Shown here: piece after piece, positions 12,700-24,911 of the stretch
Layout of the letters: each line of letters begins with the position of its first letter
Position numbering within the stretch: the stretch's first letter is position 1
Source of the DNA: Podospora pseudocomata
Taxonomy: Eukaryota; Ascomycota; Sordariomycetes; Sordariales; Podosporaceae
Direction: 5' to 3'
Assembly: GCF_035222375.1 (NCBI RefSeq)
Contig: NC_085888.1
Location: 3,708,389-3,772,388 of the forward strand
Length of the DNA: 64,000 nucleotides
The notes under the pieces: generated by a model
What the model was told of the DNA's origin: nothing
Database searches by the model: none
What the model saw: the letters and a program-made list of their open reading frames with translations, nothing else
Position numbers and translations under genes: made by a program

Positions 12700-13513
12700 T
12701 TACAAGTCCCCAAAAATGTTGCTTTCTTCCTTCACCAGATATTGCACTTGCTTTGCAATGTTTGTCACGGTCCACTCGCCTTTTTCGGCAATGTATGCGT
12801 CGACCAAGTCACCAGAAACCCATTTGAATAGAATGTTCTTGGTGGTCACCACAACCTGTCCTTTGTTGAAACTGTTACCCCCCGGAGTGGCTTGAAGCAA
12901 GTCTTCTGCCCCGTTCCTCACTCTCTCGGCGTTGAAGGCGGCCCGCCAAGCTCGTGTAACCTGGAGCGGGTCGCTATCTTCCTCGTATGAGTCTTGCGAT
13001 CGACGCTATCCTCCAACAGTAGTTTTCGAAGCAACTTATTGTGGGAGAGCTTGGCCGTGTCCGTTAACAGCACAATCTTGGTGGTTGATGACAGGCACAT
13101 TGCCGTTAGAACAGCAGATAAGGGCCTGGTCTTGTTTACCACGGCGCCAGAGGGCGAGAGACGATCTGAGCCGATAAGGACCATATCTACCGCTGTCTTT
13201 GGGCCAGACCTGGACAGAGAGGCAATTGAGGCCGAGGTATCGGGTACAGTGTAGTTTTGTGGGGTCTTCCAGAGGATTGAAAAGGCGCTAAGAGAGAAGA
13301 GGAGAGGGAGACGCCTTCGAAGAGCGGTCGGGTTTCCAAGACGTTGAGGTCAATGGTGTACTGGGTAGAGATGGAGGATAAAACGGTCAGGATCGAGAGG
13401 CCGTCTCTCCCGAAAAAGGACGAGCGAATGTATGACACAAACGAGGTTGTGATATCACCCAAGAGCTGAGTCGTAGAAAGAGAAGGGTGTCGTATGGTAG
13501 ACAAGACCGCCAT
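12700..13513 (-). pseudogene. eIF2B-like (NagB/RpiA-fold) gene with two frameshifts
   Basis: Read on the minus strand without introns. The first part (13513 to about 13255) begins MAVLSTIRHPSLSTTQLLGD and contains LNVLETRPLFEGVSL, the sugar-phosphate-pocket strand of eIF2B alpha/beta/delta and related ribose-phosphate isomerases. Translation must shift one base near 13245-13252 to continue with VDMVLIGSDRLSPSGAVVNK, the second diagnostic block. It must shift again near 12995-13003 to reach the C-terminal part ending NIFGDL. Both shifts are in the same direction and look like loss of one base from a GG pair. Adding two bases to the 814-base span gives exactly 272 codons, so the decay is minimal or is a sequencing artefact. 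It belongs to the wider eIF2B-like regulatory family; whether it is translation-related is unknown. Confidence 0.55.
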
Positions 13514-13874
13514 TCTCAGATCATGCGCAGAAGTGTTGGAGTCCGCATCAAATTAGGCTTTGATCTCTGATAATCTGGCCAGGAGAACGCTTGTTATGGC
13601 TGCTCCCATGCTTGGCCGCCCATTTTTGGAGAGATGCCAGCCGGCGCCTTGGTTGCCAAGTTTGACTAAGGTTGCCAGTCAAGTCCGTGATGCCCCAAAC
13701 TTGGCTGACCTGCACTGACTTATTGCCCACCCTGGAACTTTCGATTTGAGCCAGCTTAAGATCCAGGCGTTTGCTCTTGGAAGAAGTATAAGAGCCCGTC
13801 GTCTGCCTTGCCCTGTCTTGACACTTGCTCTTCATTGAAAACATCACATCAACACGAGAGCTGCAACGCTTATC
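13514..13874. other. divergent promoter region
   Basis: About 360 bases between the minus-strand eIF2B-like sequence and the plus-strand secreted repeat gene. GAAGTATAAGAGC near 13782-13793 could serve as a TATA element for the latter. No gene seen. Confidence 0.35.
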
Positions 13875-16221
13875 ATGACCAAGTCCTTCGCCCGCCCCCC
13901 ATGGGTGTTCTGGCAGTTGGGGACATAATCATGGTCCCGTCTGCTCTTGCTGCTATTCGCCTCGATATAAGCCCTCGAAACGTCCAGGTTGCCGAGATCA
14001 CACCTGGTGCCGACATCAGACGCGACAAGCAAGAAGTTCTGTTCAACGAACCAAACTCAGATTTTGATCTCCCGCTTCGCTGCAAGCCGGCTCAGGGCAA
14101 GCTTCTCACACTCACCGACGACGAAAAGTGGGCTGCCTGCTGCCCGCCCGGTTCTCGACTGCTCGGCACGATTAACACAGCGTTTGACTGCTGTGGCGAG
14201 GGTCATGACTTGGCAGGAAGCAAAGGTACGGGATGGACATGTTGTCCTTCGGGCTACGAGTATGATGGCACCAAGTGCAAAGACCCAAAGCCTCTCTGTC
14301 CCAACGGAATGGAGCTCGTGGACGGGAAGTGTGTCTGTCCGCCCGGGACTACCCAGGCTGCGGATGGAACCAGTAAGCCAAACACGGCCAATGGAGGTGA
14401 TGGCAATGGGGGAAACCAGGCCGGAAAGCATCCTTCAGGTCCTTGTTCATCAGAAATCTTCTCTGGTACGACCACCACATCACCGTTTCTGTATGACCAT
14501 ACCTAGTTTCCCAGGCCAGCTAACTCGTTGACAGGAAAATGCTACCTCTTCAAGATGGACAACGGCGAGTATCTCGGTTTCAACAAGAAGTGGTACGCTG
14601 CGTCTAAGCCTTCCCGCGAGCACCAGATGGGCAAGTTCAAGCTCGCAAGACCAAGGCCTGCCTCGATTCCGAGTCTAGCGAGATCAACCCCGGTGATCCC
14701 ATTCGCATTCTAGACCTTCACGGTGAACCGAATAGCGGGAAGGACCCCAACCAGTGGCTCAATAACGCACAAAACGGAGGCCACATTGCTCGTACATCCA
14801 AGTTTGAGGATGCCGGCGTGTTCACAATCAGCAAATGGACGGAGGGCAAATACTGCATCTCAGGCCTGGAGGCCGGCGTCGGTCCACCTGTCCCAGTGAT
14901 AGCCCTGCCCTGACGTTCAACACCCTCGATACTGAGAGCTGCTTACCTCTTGAGCTGGTGACGGTGCCTTGCAACATCCGCGACCCCAACAACAACTGTT
15001 TATGGTCGGGAAACCAGCAAAAGCCATGTCCCACGGGGTTTTCGTGCCTACCTAACGGACAATCCCCCGGACAGTTTCCAAGTGGTCAAAGTCCTGGTGG
15101 TCAAAATCCTGGCAGCCAAAGTCCTGGTGGCCAAAGTCCTGGTAGTCAGTTCCCAGGTGGACAGTTCCCAGGTGGACAGTTTCCCGGTGGGTACTTTCCT
15201 AATGGACAGAACCCAGGTGATCGGTTTCCTGGTGGCCAGAACCCAGGTGGTCAGAACCCAAGTGGTCAAAACCCAGGGGGACAGAATCCCGGTGGTCAGT
15301 TTCCAAGTGGCCAGATTCCCGATGGTCAGTTTCCTGGTGGCCAGTTTCCAAGTGGCCAGTTTCCCGACGGACAGAACCCTGGTGGACAAAATCCTGGATG
15401 CTGCCCTCCTCCGACTGGGACACTTACGCCGGGAGGTGGCGCAACTCCGACCTGCCCGCCTGGACAGCCATGGAAGGATGGGACTTGTGTTATCTCCATC
15501 ACCGATTGTGCTGACCGGGCTCATCCCGAGTTTGGCGATACGTCGTATAATCCGGCGAACTTCTCCTGTTCCATTGGTCGGGAGCGTCCGTGCCATGGTG
15601 AACAAGTTCAAGACTGGAAGCCAGCCAACCTTCCTTGGACTGGCAATCACCGCCAGCCTGGACCCCCTCAGCCTTATGAAACGACGATCAACTTTGACTT
15701 TGATGTCATAATGAGCATTGTCGATGTCGAAGCCCAGAGCGAGCACTTTTTGGTCAACCTTGACGGCACGTTTTGGGGCGAGACAGGGGGTGAGCGAGGG
15801 TACAAGAATCAGTATATCGGCAACTATAATGACCCAGAGTGGTGTCTTTTGAATGGATATGCAAGAGGATATTTCTTGATTCCGAAGGGTATGTTGTCTT
15901 CTTTCCCCTACCTATGCGTCCCACTCTGATAAATTATCTCGACTTATCATTGTTGACACCGTCTGCATCACAGGGCAACACACTTTGACCATTGAATGGC
16001 CTCAGGGAACGGGCAAGTACCAAAATGATGGGGGCGGTAACTGATGGTACGACATTGCACGCTACTGGTTCGACAAGCTGTGCGATCCCAGCAGGTGTCT
16101 ACCTGATTGCGCTGTTGAGGAGGAGAAGGTGGCTCAACAGTTGAGATTGCAGCTGCAGACAGAAGGGAAGTGGCCATTTGTTGCAAGCTCGCAGGGAAAG
16201 CAGTGGGGTTACTACGATTAG
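13875..16221 (+). pseudogene. secreted Cys-rich protein with Pro-Gly-Gln repeats, disrupted
   Basis: The coding signal runs over three exons (to 14465, 14535-15888, 15974-16221; introns with GTACGA and GTATGT donors). The N-terminal part, after a signal-like ALAAIRLD, has cysteine pairs (WAACCPPGSR, FDCCGEGHD, WTCCPSGYEYDG) and a VCPPGT tail like EGF/Cys-rich fungal wall proteins. Next come a KCYLFKMDNGEYLGF domain, the repeat region, and a second globular domain (TINFDFDVIMSI, HFLVNLDGTFWGETGG). Frame changes are needed in the C run near 13896, near 14645 and near 14884, each equivalent to one lost base. An in-frame TGA at 16042-16044 precedes WYDIARYWFDKLC, which stays open to 16221. It is therefore probably a pseudogene of a secreted adhesin-like protein, or an intact gene with sequence errors. 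Confidence 0.6.
15052..15403 (+). repeat. 15-bp tandem repeats encoding [GSD]GQ[FNS]PG units
   Basis: About 22 imperfect tandem units of 15 bases encode pentapeptides such as GGQNP, SGQFP and DGQFP. Reading phase is kept throughout although third positions vary, which argues that selection held the protein repeat. The composition (Pro, Gly, Gln) suggests an extended, flexible stalk between two globular domains of the secreted protein. Confidence 0.85.
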
Positions 16222-17985
16222 AAGGTCGTGGCCTGAGGGTCCAAGGTACATTGAAATGAGTTGACGGAAAGGGCTGAGGATAGGATTCACTGCTCGGTTA
16301 TGACAGATCTAAGGACGACAATACACAAAAACAGTGTCACCCGCATGAACCCCAAGGCAACGCTTCTCCTGATGCTGAGAACCACTGAACGTTCGGCAGA
16401 GGCTTTTTCATGATGGTCCTCAGGCAGGCAGGTTTAACCATGGCCACTTTCCATTGTATAATCAGGTATTTGGACCACGGGGCTTGTGATTAGCTAGGTT
16501 TGAAACCGCATATATGCTCGAGGACGGCCCAGCAGGTCGAGGGGGATGCAAACGACCAGGACAATAACTCTGCTCAAATTATCCGTTACCCGTACCTGGA
16601 CATCAATTGAAAAGCGACCAGAAGTAGGCTGCGCGAGACTGCAGCCATTGATAATGAACCTGGGGATGCTGTCGAGGAGACAAAAAAGGAACTTGGGATT
16701 GAAGGTGAAGGTGTCATCAGATAAACCTCTTTTGGAACGAAGTCATCCAATTTCTTTCTTGGTTCCATGTGCTGGGCCAGACCCACTGTGGGATTTCATG
16801 CAAGCAAATTCCTGGGAAAGCCATTGGCCAGTACTTTGCTGACCGGCCCAACGATCCGGATTGCCAGGCCCACCAGCTGCCCCAGGCCCACCTCCCCGCA
16901 TTCTAACCCTGTTCATTCCGCGGCCCGCCCGATGGTTTCTCCCAGCTCCATTCCCCTTTCATCCGGACTTTCTCCTGCCCCTGCAACATGCGCCGCTCTT
17001 TTCTTGTTTCGTTGACGTGATGAGGTGCCATTGATGGATCGTCGGTTTTCTGTCCATCACCCTCATTGCGTTGGGGGACAGGCAATATCCCCTATAGTAC
17101 TCAGTCACTCCGTACAGTATATGCACACACTGACAGGTCGCGTGAGGTGGATTGCGTGCATTCAGTGCTCTTTCTTGCTGCTAACCCCATTGGCGAGCTT
17201 TCAGCGTTGCATTCCAGGTTCTGCTGTTCCGGGCCTTCTTCTCCCGTCGGCATCCTCTCGCCCAACATCCCGGGCCCAGCTCTGCCAGCCAAAGTCCAGC
17301 GGCAGGTGCTCTCGCATTCGTCAAATTGCACAAGGTGAGATGACTTGACCACAGAAGAGGTCTGTGTGGAAGCGTCATGCAAGCAGTTAACACCCACGGC
17401 CGTCACGCCAGTCAACCGGGTATCGGTCACCTCGCGGCCTCCATTGCAAGTCCCAATGGCATGGGATTATTGTCTGGAACCGAGCACTTTATACGAAATT
17501 GCTCCCCAAAATTGCTTCACCCACACCACACCAGCACCATCAGTCACCAGGTGTTCCCCATCATGCAGGGGGGCAGCCTTCGGTACACCCTGTCCGCTTC
17601 GCCGTTTGGGTCGCCCCTCAGGAAGGCTGATACCCATGGAAGTTCCCCAGTTGAGTCCATACCCCACTCATGGTGCAACGACGGACTGTCGACTAGCCCC
17701 TGTTGGCATTTTGAAGGATTGCCCCCCTGGCTGGGCCTTGATGGACTCCCCTCTTGATCCGTGCTTGTTAACCGTCCTCAAGGGTCCGCCGAGGAGCGAT
17801 GGCCCGTCATTGGAAGGGCTACTTGAACACCGGGTATGCACGCACGGGAGTCTGTGGCCTTTTGCTTTCTTCTTGTGTTCTTTTGGGACTTCTGCCGCAC
17901 CATCTGACGACAACCTCTTTGGACGGCATCCAGCACACAGCAACACTGAGCAAGGTGGCAACATCCCACTGAGGGTCAGGTCGCC
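16222..17985. other. intergenic, promoter of the sugar porter
   Basis: This 1.76-kb region has open frames on both strands but none shows domains, splice support or conserved motifs. The right half is C/T-rich, as in many fungal promoters. I see no gene here. Confidence 0.4.
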
Positions 17986-19734
17986 ATGGCCCAACGACAC
18001 CGGATTAGAAATGACTCAGCCTCGTCCTTTGAGGTCCCAGTTCATGAGACCCCTCGCTTCCAGAGGGTATACTGGACTCGGGAGCCTCATCTACGCAAAC
18101 TCTATGGCATGGCCGCGATATTGATGGTGGCCTCGGCAACGACAGGCTACGATGGCATGTTGGTCAATACCTCACAGCAAATAGACCTGTGGAGGTACTT
18201 TTTCTTCCCCGAACTGAGGGACAAGCCGAATGGGGATCCTATCCTGGATAGCAAACTGGCCATCTTGGTCAACATGTTCAACATTGGGTCCATTCTGTCC
18301 TTCTTCATAACGCCTCACGTGGCCGATACTTATGGTAGGAGATCGGCCATTGTGGCCGGCTGTCTGTTCATGATAGGCGGCGGTCTCTTGACTGCATTTG
18401 CCAACGGCTATGGGAGTGTGTTTGGCCCCAACCACAGACATTCTTGGAGTGAGAAAGTGCTAACCTTGGTGCCGTGCAGTGTACATGGGCGGCCGTTTCA
18501 TGCTTGGCTTTGGCAATTCTCTTTCCCAAATGGCATCGCCGCTCTTGCTCACCGAAATCTGTCACCCGCAACATCGAGGTCCCGTCACGGCCGTGTATAA
18601 CTGTCTCTGGAATGCTGGGGCGCTGCTTGTATCATGCATCGCGTGGGGCACCGCCAACATCAAAAACGACTGGTCATGGAGGTCCATCACCTTCCTGCAA
18701 ATCGTGCCGTCATTGATTCAACTTACGGGCATCTGGTGGATTCCCGAATCGCCGCGCTATCTCATCAACAAGGATAGACCTCAGGAGGCGCTACACATCC
18801 TGTCCAAGTGGCATGCTGGGGGGGACATAAACAACGCCACCGTTCAGTTTGAGTACCGCGAGATTCGTGAAACTATCCGGATTCAAAAGGAGAACGAACA
18901 GTCCACCAGCTACAAGGACTTTTTCCGAACCAAGGGAAACAGATGGCGACTGGCCATCATCGTATCACTGGGTGTTATCTCCCAGTACAGTGGGAACGCT
19001 TTATTCAGCAACTACATCGACATGATCTACAGGGGAGCGGGCATCAACGACCAGAACCAGAAGCTGGCCATGTCCACCGGCAAGACCATCCTCGATCTCA
19101 TCATCACCATCACCGCGGCGCTCAACGTCGACCGATGGGGCAGACGGCCATTATTCTTGGTAGCCATGGTCGGCATGGTCATCTCGTTTCTCTGCTGGAC
19201 CATTACCGGAATTGTTTACGAGCATAGCAATCCAACCAACCTCACTGCTGGCTATGTGCAGCTCGTCTTCATTTGGGTGTTTGGCATCTTTTACGACATT
19301 GGGTTTTCGGGCCTGCTGGTGGCCTATGCTCTCGAGGTGTTGCCTTTCCACCTCCGAGCCAAGGGGATGATGATCATGAACATTACCGTGCAAGCCATCT
19401 TGGCGCTGGGGAAGTAAGTTTGATGCCTTGACATCAAACCCGCGAAAACGACTCATGGCTAACGACTCTGACCTCTAGTCAAACAAACAAAATTGCATGG
19501 GAAAGGCTACCAAATCACTGGAATCTCATGCTGTTTTATACCATCTGGAACTTTTTTGAGCTCCTGTTTGTGTGGTTCTTCTATGTCGAGACTAAAGGGC
19601 CGACCCTGGAAGAAATTGCCAAGATTTTCGACGGAGATGGTGCTATTGCTCACATCGACATGCACCAAGTGCAAAAGGACATCTATCAGAATACTCCAGA
19701 TGATCACGATGAACTGCCAGGGAGGGCGTTATAA
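17986..19734 (+). CDS. MFS sugar porter (lactose permease/hexose transporter-like)
   Basis: Three exons: 17986-18415, 18480-19413 and 19479-19734, predicting 539 residues. Sugar-porter signatures are in order: TTGYDGMLVN after TM1, DTYGRRSAIVAG in loop 2-3, GRFMLGFGNSLSQMASP, PESPRYLINKDRPQEAL at the end of TM6, DRWGRRPLFL in loop 8-9, and the C-terminal FVWFFYVETKGPTLEEIAKIFDG (PETKG-type motif). Twelve membrane spans are expected. This type imports hexoses or disaccharides with protons across the plasma membrane; the overall pattern resembles LacP/Stl1-type fungal permeases, but the sugar cannot be assigned. No frameshift or stop is seen, in contrast to the decayed gene upstream. Confidence 0.92.
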
Positions 19735-19802
19735 TTTTTTCGAGACAGTTTTCTTAGTTCACTCCTTGGATTGGTGCTGCATAGCCGGGCGTTTCAACGG
19801 GA

Positions 19803-19952
19803 TCATATTGGCAGGGTTTGGAAAAGGAAAACGGAAAGCATTGGGGCAATGACACAGGGCATTTGGCACACAACTATGATACCACAGATACTGACGAACT
19901 CAGTAAAGAAGGTAGTTAAATTGATTTCATTCAACATTTGCCGTCGGGCGTT
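19803..19952 (-). pseudogene. open 3' remnant beyond the pogo insertion
   Basis: If the pogo element and one TA are set aside, the frame of the metallo-beta-lactamase sequence at 27421 continues here for about 50 codons (RRQMLNEINLTTFF onward) to a TGA at 19803. It may be the true C-terminus or read-through into 3' flank; family proteins usually end near the FLRDF block, so the latter is quite possible. Confidence 0.4.
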
Positions 19953-19953
19953 A

Positions 19954-19996
19954 ACGTACATTATCAGCGAGTGACCCATATCAGCGAGTGACCCAC
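19954..19996 (+). repeat. left terminal inverted repeat of pogo element
   Basis: 43 bases, perfectly complementary to 27379-27421. It contains two direct copies of ATCAGCGAGTGACCCA placed 18 bases apart, probably two transposase binding sites per end. Confidence 0.93.
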
Positions 19997-20905
19997 TTTC
20001 TACGCGACGCGACATCTTTGCACTTCACAACAACTTTCCTCTACCATCCAAAATGCCCACTACTTCAAACGAAAGCCAGATAATCTTAGCCCTCCAAGCT
20101 CTTCAAAATGACGAGAATCTAAGCGAACGAGCTGCAGCTAAAATTTACGGAGTCGACCGTAAAACACTAGGGCGTCGCCGCATCGGCAAGCCTGCACGAC
20201 GCGATATAACACCTAATTCGAAGAAGCTCACTCAATCAGAAGAGGAGGCTATTGTCCAATACATTATTGAGCTATGTGCGCGAGCTTTTCCACCCAGATT
20301 GCGTGGTGTGGAAGATATGGCCAACCAACTGCTACGCGTACGCGATGCGCCCCTGTCGGCAAGCTCTGGGTACATCGATTTGTTAAACGCCAACCAGAGC
20401 TCCGTACGCGCGCTTTACGCGTAGATACGACTACCAGAGGGCCAAATGCGAGGATCCAAAAGTCATTAGCGAGTGGTTCGCGCTTATACGGAACACTAAG
20501 GCCAAGTACGGTATTGTAGATGACGATATCTACAACTTCGACGAGACTGGGTTTATGATGGGTATTATCTTCGCGGGTATGGTGGTTACGACCTCAGACG
20601 GCCTTAGCAAGGCGAAACTGGCCCAGCCTGGCAACCGCGAATGGGCAACGGTAATCCAGGGAGTCAATGCCCTCGGCTGGGCCATCCCTCCTTTCATCAT
20701 CTTAGCCGCGCAGTACCACCTTGCCAACTGGTATACCGAGTGCAACCTACCGTCCACCTGGCGCATCGCAACTACCGATAATGGCTGGACTACCAATGCG
20801 GTAGGCCTAGATTGGATCAAACACTTCGACCATTATACAGCGTCCCGTATAAAGGGCAAATACCGGTTGTTAATCCTCGACGGCCACGAAAGCCACCACT
20901 CGACC

Positions 20906-21143
20906 TGTAACGGTTCCAGGAGTGTATTACAACTATCTGGTGACGACTCTACGAGTACACCGAACTTGAAGAAGAAAAGGAAAAGGGGAATAGAAGGTTT
21001 GTCGACATGAGCCTCTGGTATGGCTGAGGGTGTTGGCCAGTGCGCGGTGATAGAAGGTTCTGGAGTAGTGGTCTGTGCGTTCTGGGAATAGCTTCACCAG
21101 GGCCGAGGGTTGCCGAGGTCCATGCCAGGCTCAGCCTGTTACA
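20906..21143 (-). repeat. gypsy-1 3' LTR
   Basis: 238 bp, TG...CA ends, preceded by the CGACC duplication. It matches the other LTR base for base as far as I can read. The pol stop codon TAA (21141-21139) lies inside it. Confidence 0.95.
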
Positions 21144-23390
21144 ATACCCCCTCCCTCCCAAGGTGCCCGATCAGGGGAGAGATCTTTCCATGCTTCTCCT
21201 CAAATATATCCAACGCCTCCGTTTCCTCGAAATTACTTAGGGGCTCCCATGTAGGCTTAGCATAGCCAGACCATTTCACTAGGAGCCTTGTCCTTCCTCT
21301 CACCTTCTTTGCCTCCAAGATCTCCTCGACTTGCCACTCCGCTTCTCCTTCTCCATCGTCGTTGCTTCCGATCAGCGCTGGGGCTGAGTGTCGTCCTGTT
21401 GTTGTGATGGTAGAGGGTCTTCCGCTGCCCTTTTTAATAGCATAACGTGGAAGACGTTATGAATCCCCGGTGGAGTATCCAACCGACAAGCATGGGAGCC
21501 GATCAGCTCAGTGACAGTATACTTAGCGTTTAGCCAATCGAGTTTCGCCGAGGGTCTATCTGTCTTGATATGCTTTAATCGTAGCCATACCTTGTCCCCA
21601 ACACGGAATTGTTCAGCTATCTGACGAGCTCTATTGGCGTACTCTTCCTGACGTTCTTGAGCTGAGGCCATTGTTGCTTGAGCTACTTCTGTTGCTTCCC
21701 GTAGCCGGGCTACAAAAGCTTCTCCCCGAGCAATTGGTGACTTCCCTGTAGTCCTTAGGGGCTCTTTTGCATCGACTAGACCCAGGAGATCAACATCGTA
21801 ACCGTGGGTCATAAAGAAGGGGCTGATGCCGGTCGAGGTTGCATTGCGGTTATTAATCGCTAGCATGGCCATCGGGAGAAGTGCAGCCCAGTCGTCTTGC
21901 CAATAGGTTGTGTAGGAGCGTAAGTATTCTTCAAGGACTTGGTTCATCCGCTCAGTGGCTCCGTCTGTTTCCGGATGATTCGCTGTCGATAGTCGTCGTG
22001 TGATCCGAAGTAGGTTGCATATCCTAGCCCACATATGGCTCACGAACTGGGGTCCTCTATCTGAGACGATGGCCCTCGGCAGGCCATGGTGTCGGATCAA
22101 GCAGCGGATGAGACGATCTGCTATTGCGTCTGCTGTCGTAGATGCCATAGGTTCGAAGATCACATTCTTGGACAGTCTATCTGTGACTACCATAATCTCG
22201 GTTGTTCTGTCAGGGCCCGATGGGGTAATCCGGAAACAAAGTCAATAGAAAGCTCTGACCAGATCCGATCGGGAATGGGGAGGGGCTTCAATAATCCTCT
22301 TCGTTTTTCCCGCCATACAGCTGTCCTTCCACAAACGTCACAGTTCCTCAGGAATCTCCTCACATCCTGGCTCAGGCCCGGCCAGGTAAACTTTCGGCTG
22401 ATAAGGGTCTTCGTCATATCCCTTCCAGGGTGACCAGCCAGCACGGAGTCGTGCGTTTCTTGAATAACCCGGGTGCGAAGCGGTTCAAAGTGAGGTAGCC
22501 AGATTCGGTCCCTCCAACACAAGCGTTTTCCTTCGTCGATAGAACATTCCGCAATAGATATTGGTAGCCCCCACTCTGGGGCAGTTGGCGTTCTCCGTCC
22601 AAAACCATGCGTCTGATCAGCCAGTAGCGGTTGTTGGCTTCCAATCCTTGGTCCCATAGGCTTTTCAAAGGCTCCTCGGAAAAGGGGTTCTCCGGGGGTC
22701 CGATTTATCCGCGGGTCGTCTAACTCCTGATCCTGATCTCCGCCCTTAACGAAGCCAGAGCTTACTCTGGTGGTTGCTCCCTTTCTAACCAAGGCGGCCC
22801 GATTGATCTTAAGACTCTTATTCCTCGCGGGCCTAAGTAACTGGAAGCATCTCCCAGTAAGTCGGTCGTCTTGGCTCGATACCGGTAGGTCCTGTTCTCT
22901 CCTTGACAAAGCGTCCGGCACCACAGCATCTGTTCCAGGTCGGTACTTGAGCGTGAAGTTATAACGAGCCAATATCTCTGCCCACCGTACCTGCCGCTCG
23001 CTCAGCTGTCGTTTCTTCTGGAAGTATTCCAAGTTTTTGTGATCAGTCCAGATCTCGAAGTGAGCTACGCTCCGGAGCTCCGCGTCCCATTGGTCCAGGC
23101 ACTTAACCACTGCTAACAGTTCTTTGTCATGTATCGGGTAGTTGGACTCAGCGGGATTGTTTTTCTTTGAGAAGAAGGCGACTGGGCGAAGGATCCCATC
23201 TTCGTCATACTGCGAGAGGGCGCCACCCACGGCATAGCCCGACGAATCTGTCTCCACTACCGTCCTCCTTTCTGGATCCCACTGGGCCAATACTGGCGCG
23301 CTGATCAGAAGTGTCTTAAGTGTCTTGAACGCTTCTTCGCACTGAGGGGTCCAACTGAAAGACACCCCTTTTTGGTCAAAGCCGTCAGCG
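21139..23390 (-). pseudogene. pol: gypsy-1 RNase H, integrase and chromodomain
   Basis: RNase H shows VVETDSSGYAVGGALSQ, HDKELLAVVKCLDQW and WTDHKNLEYF. The integrase HHCC zinc domain (HDSVLAGHPGRDMTKTL, CDVCGRTA) and the core follow (IDFVSG, MVVTDRLSK, IVSDRGPQFVSHMW, NHPETDGATERMNQ for the D,D,E triad). One C is missing near 22222 and another near 21382. The C-terminal chromodomain reads EWQVEEILEAKKVRGRTRLL, then VKWSGYAKPTWEPLSNF, and targets insertion to marked chromatin. The frame ends at a TAA lying in the LTR. Confidence 0.9.
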
Positions 23391-24865
23391 GTAGAGCTAT
23401 CTCCGAGAACTTGGGCACAAATGCTCGATAGTAATTTGCAAAACCAATAAAGCTCCGTACTCCTTTGACAGAACGAGGGCGCTGCCACTGCTCCACAGCT
23501 TTAATCTTTTCTGGGTCAACGCGAATCCCTCTTCCTGCATCGATAATGAATCCAAGATATTTGACGCTCTTGACTTCAAATTCGCACTTGTCTATATCGA
23601 CTTGTAGTCCTGCGGTTTGCAACCTTTCCAACACTTTCCGGACTTTCTTCCTATGATCGGATAGGGAGCCGCTAGAGTAAATGAGGACGTCGTCGATGTA
23701 AGCCGAACAGAATTCGTCTAGGTACTCTCGTAGTGTATTGTTGATGTACCTCTGGAATGTAGCGGGTGCTCCTGTGAGGCCGAAGGGGGTAACCAGCCAT
23801 TCGAATAGCCCGTACCTAGTACGAAATGCAGTCTTCCATTCGTCTCCTTCTTTGATCCGAATCTTGTGGAACGCGGCGATGACGTCTAGCTTAGTGAACC
23901 ATTTAGCTTGGGACAACGACCTCAGCGTTTCGCTGATCAGAGGAAGAGGATATCTATCCTTGCGGGTAATCGCGTTGAGACCCCGGTAATCGACGCAAAA
24001 CCGTAGGCCTCCCCCTGGTTTCTTCACGAATAAAACAGGCGCTGACGCTGGTGAACTGCTGGCTCGTATAAAATTCTTATCGAGCATCTCGGTAAGGGTT
24101 TTCCGCAGAGCAATCAACTCCTCTCGGGACATTCCGTATAACGGTCCCCAGGGGAACTTTCTCTTTGCCGTTTTCATCCTTCTCAAGCGGGATAGCGTGG
24201 TCAATTCCAGTCCGGTGTGGAGGTAGGCGGTCTGCTTCGGTACGATCGAAGAGCGGAAGGAAGTCGTGATAGTGCTCTGGCAGTTTCTGGCGGGGATCAC
24301 TTCTTTTCTTGGGCGCCAATGCCTTCTCAATGTCTGCCAGGCTAGCTGCGAATATTTGCGTCGTTGCTTTCGGATTGGAGCAAGCCTTGGTTCGGCGAGC
24401 TCTTCTGATTAGCGCCCCAAAAACACTGGCTGTTTGTTGTGTGAGAGGATACTTCTTTTCCTCCCTTGGTCCTCTTTCCTTAACTCTTAAGCCCGTAGTG
24501 CCGATTATCAGTTCGCCTCTGGACGGCGAGATCGTCACATCCTCGAGGTCCATCCAAGGTCGACCCAATATCACTTCGTCGACTTGGCCTGGGATAACGT
24601 AAAAGAATACCCTTTTTCTTTTATGGCCGTCGATATCCGTATCCGCATAAGCCACATGCGTAATTGCTCCTTCCACCGTAACATTGACCTGCTCCAGGTT
24701 TCGAGGAGTGATGGGGATGCGTGGGAGACGAAGTCGCTTGACGAGAACATCACTGATGGAGGCATAGCAGAGGCATCCACTATCAACGAAAGCCTTAGTG
24801 TAATAAATGCTATTGATCCCGAAATTAATGTAAAACGGTTTACCATCCATCTTCTTTTTTCGCAA
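23305..24865 (-). pseudogene. pol: gypsy-1 protease and reverse transcriptase
   Basis: The protease has AFVDSGCLCYASIS (DSG active site) and VILGRPWMDLEDV. One base is missing in a C run near 24152. The reverse transcriptase then follows: [48 protein letters not shown] and the catalytic [11 protein letters not shown], ending in the thumb and connection ([20 protein letters not shown]). A one-base loss in a G run near 23365 shifts the frame before RNase H. Confidence 0.88.
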
Positions 24866-24911
24866 TGCTCCAATCTTTCTTAGCCTCCGAGTGCCCCTGA
24901 CGACGACTTCT

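Noticed and set aside
15052-15403. CRISPR-like array
   Set aside because: Units are contiguous, without spacers, in coding phase and vary mainly at third positions.
17345-18124. 259-codon frame upstream of the sugar porter
   Set aside because: It overlaps the transporter start in another frame and has no recognisable features.
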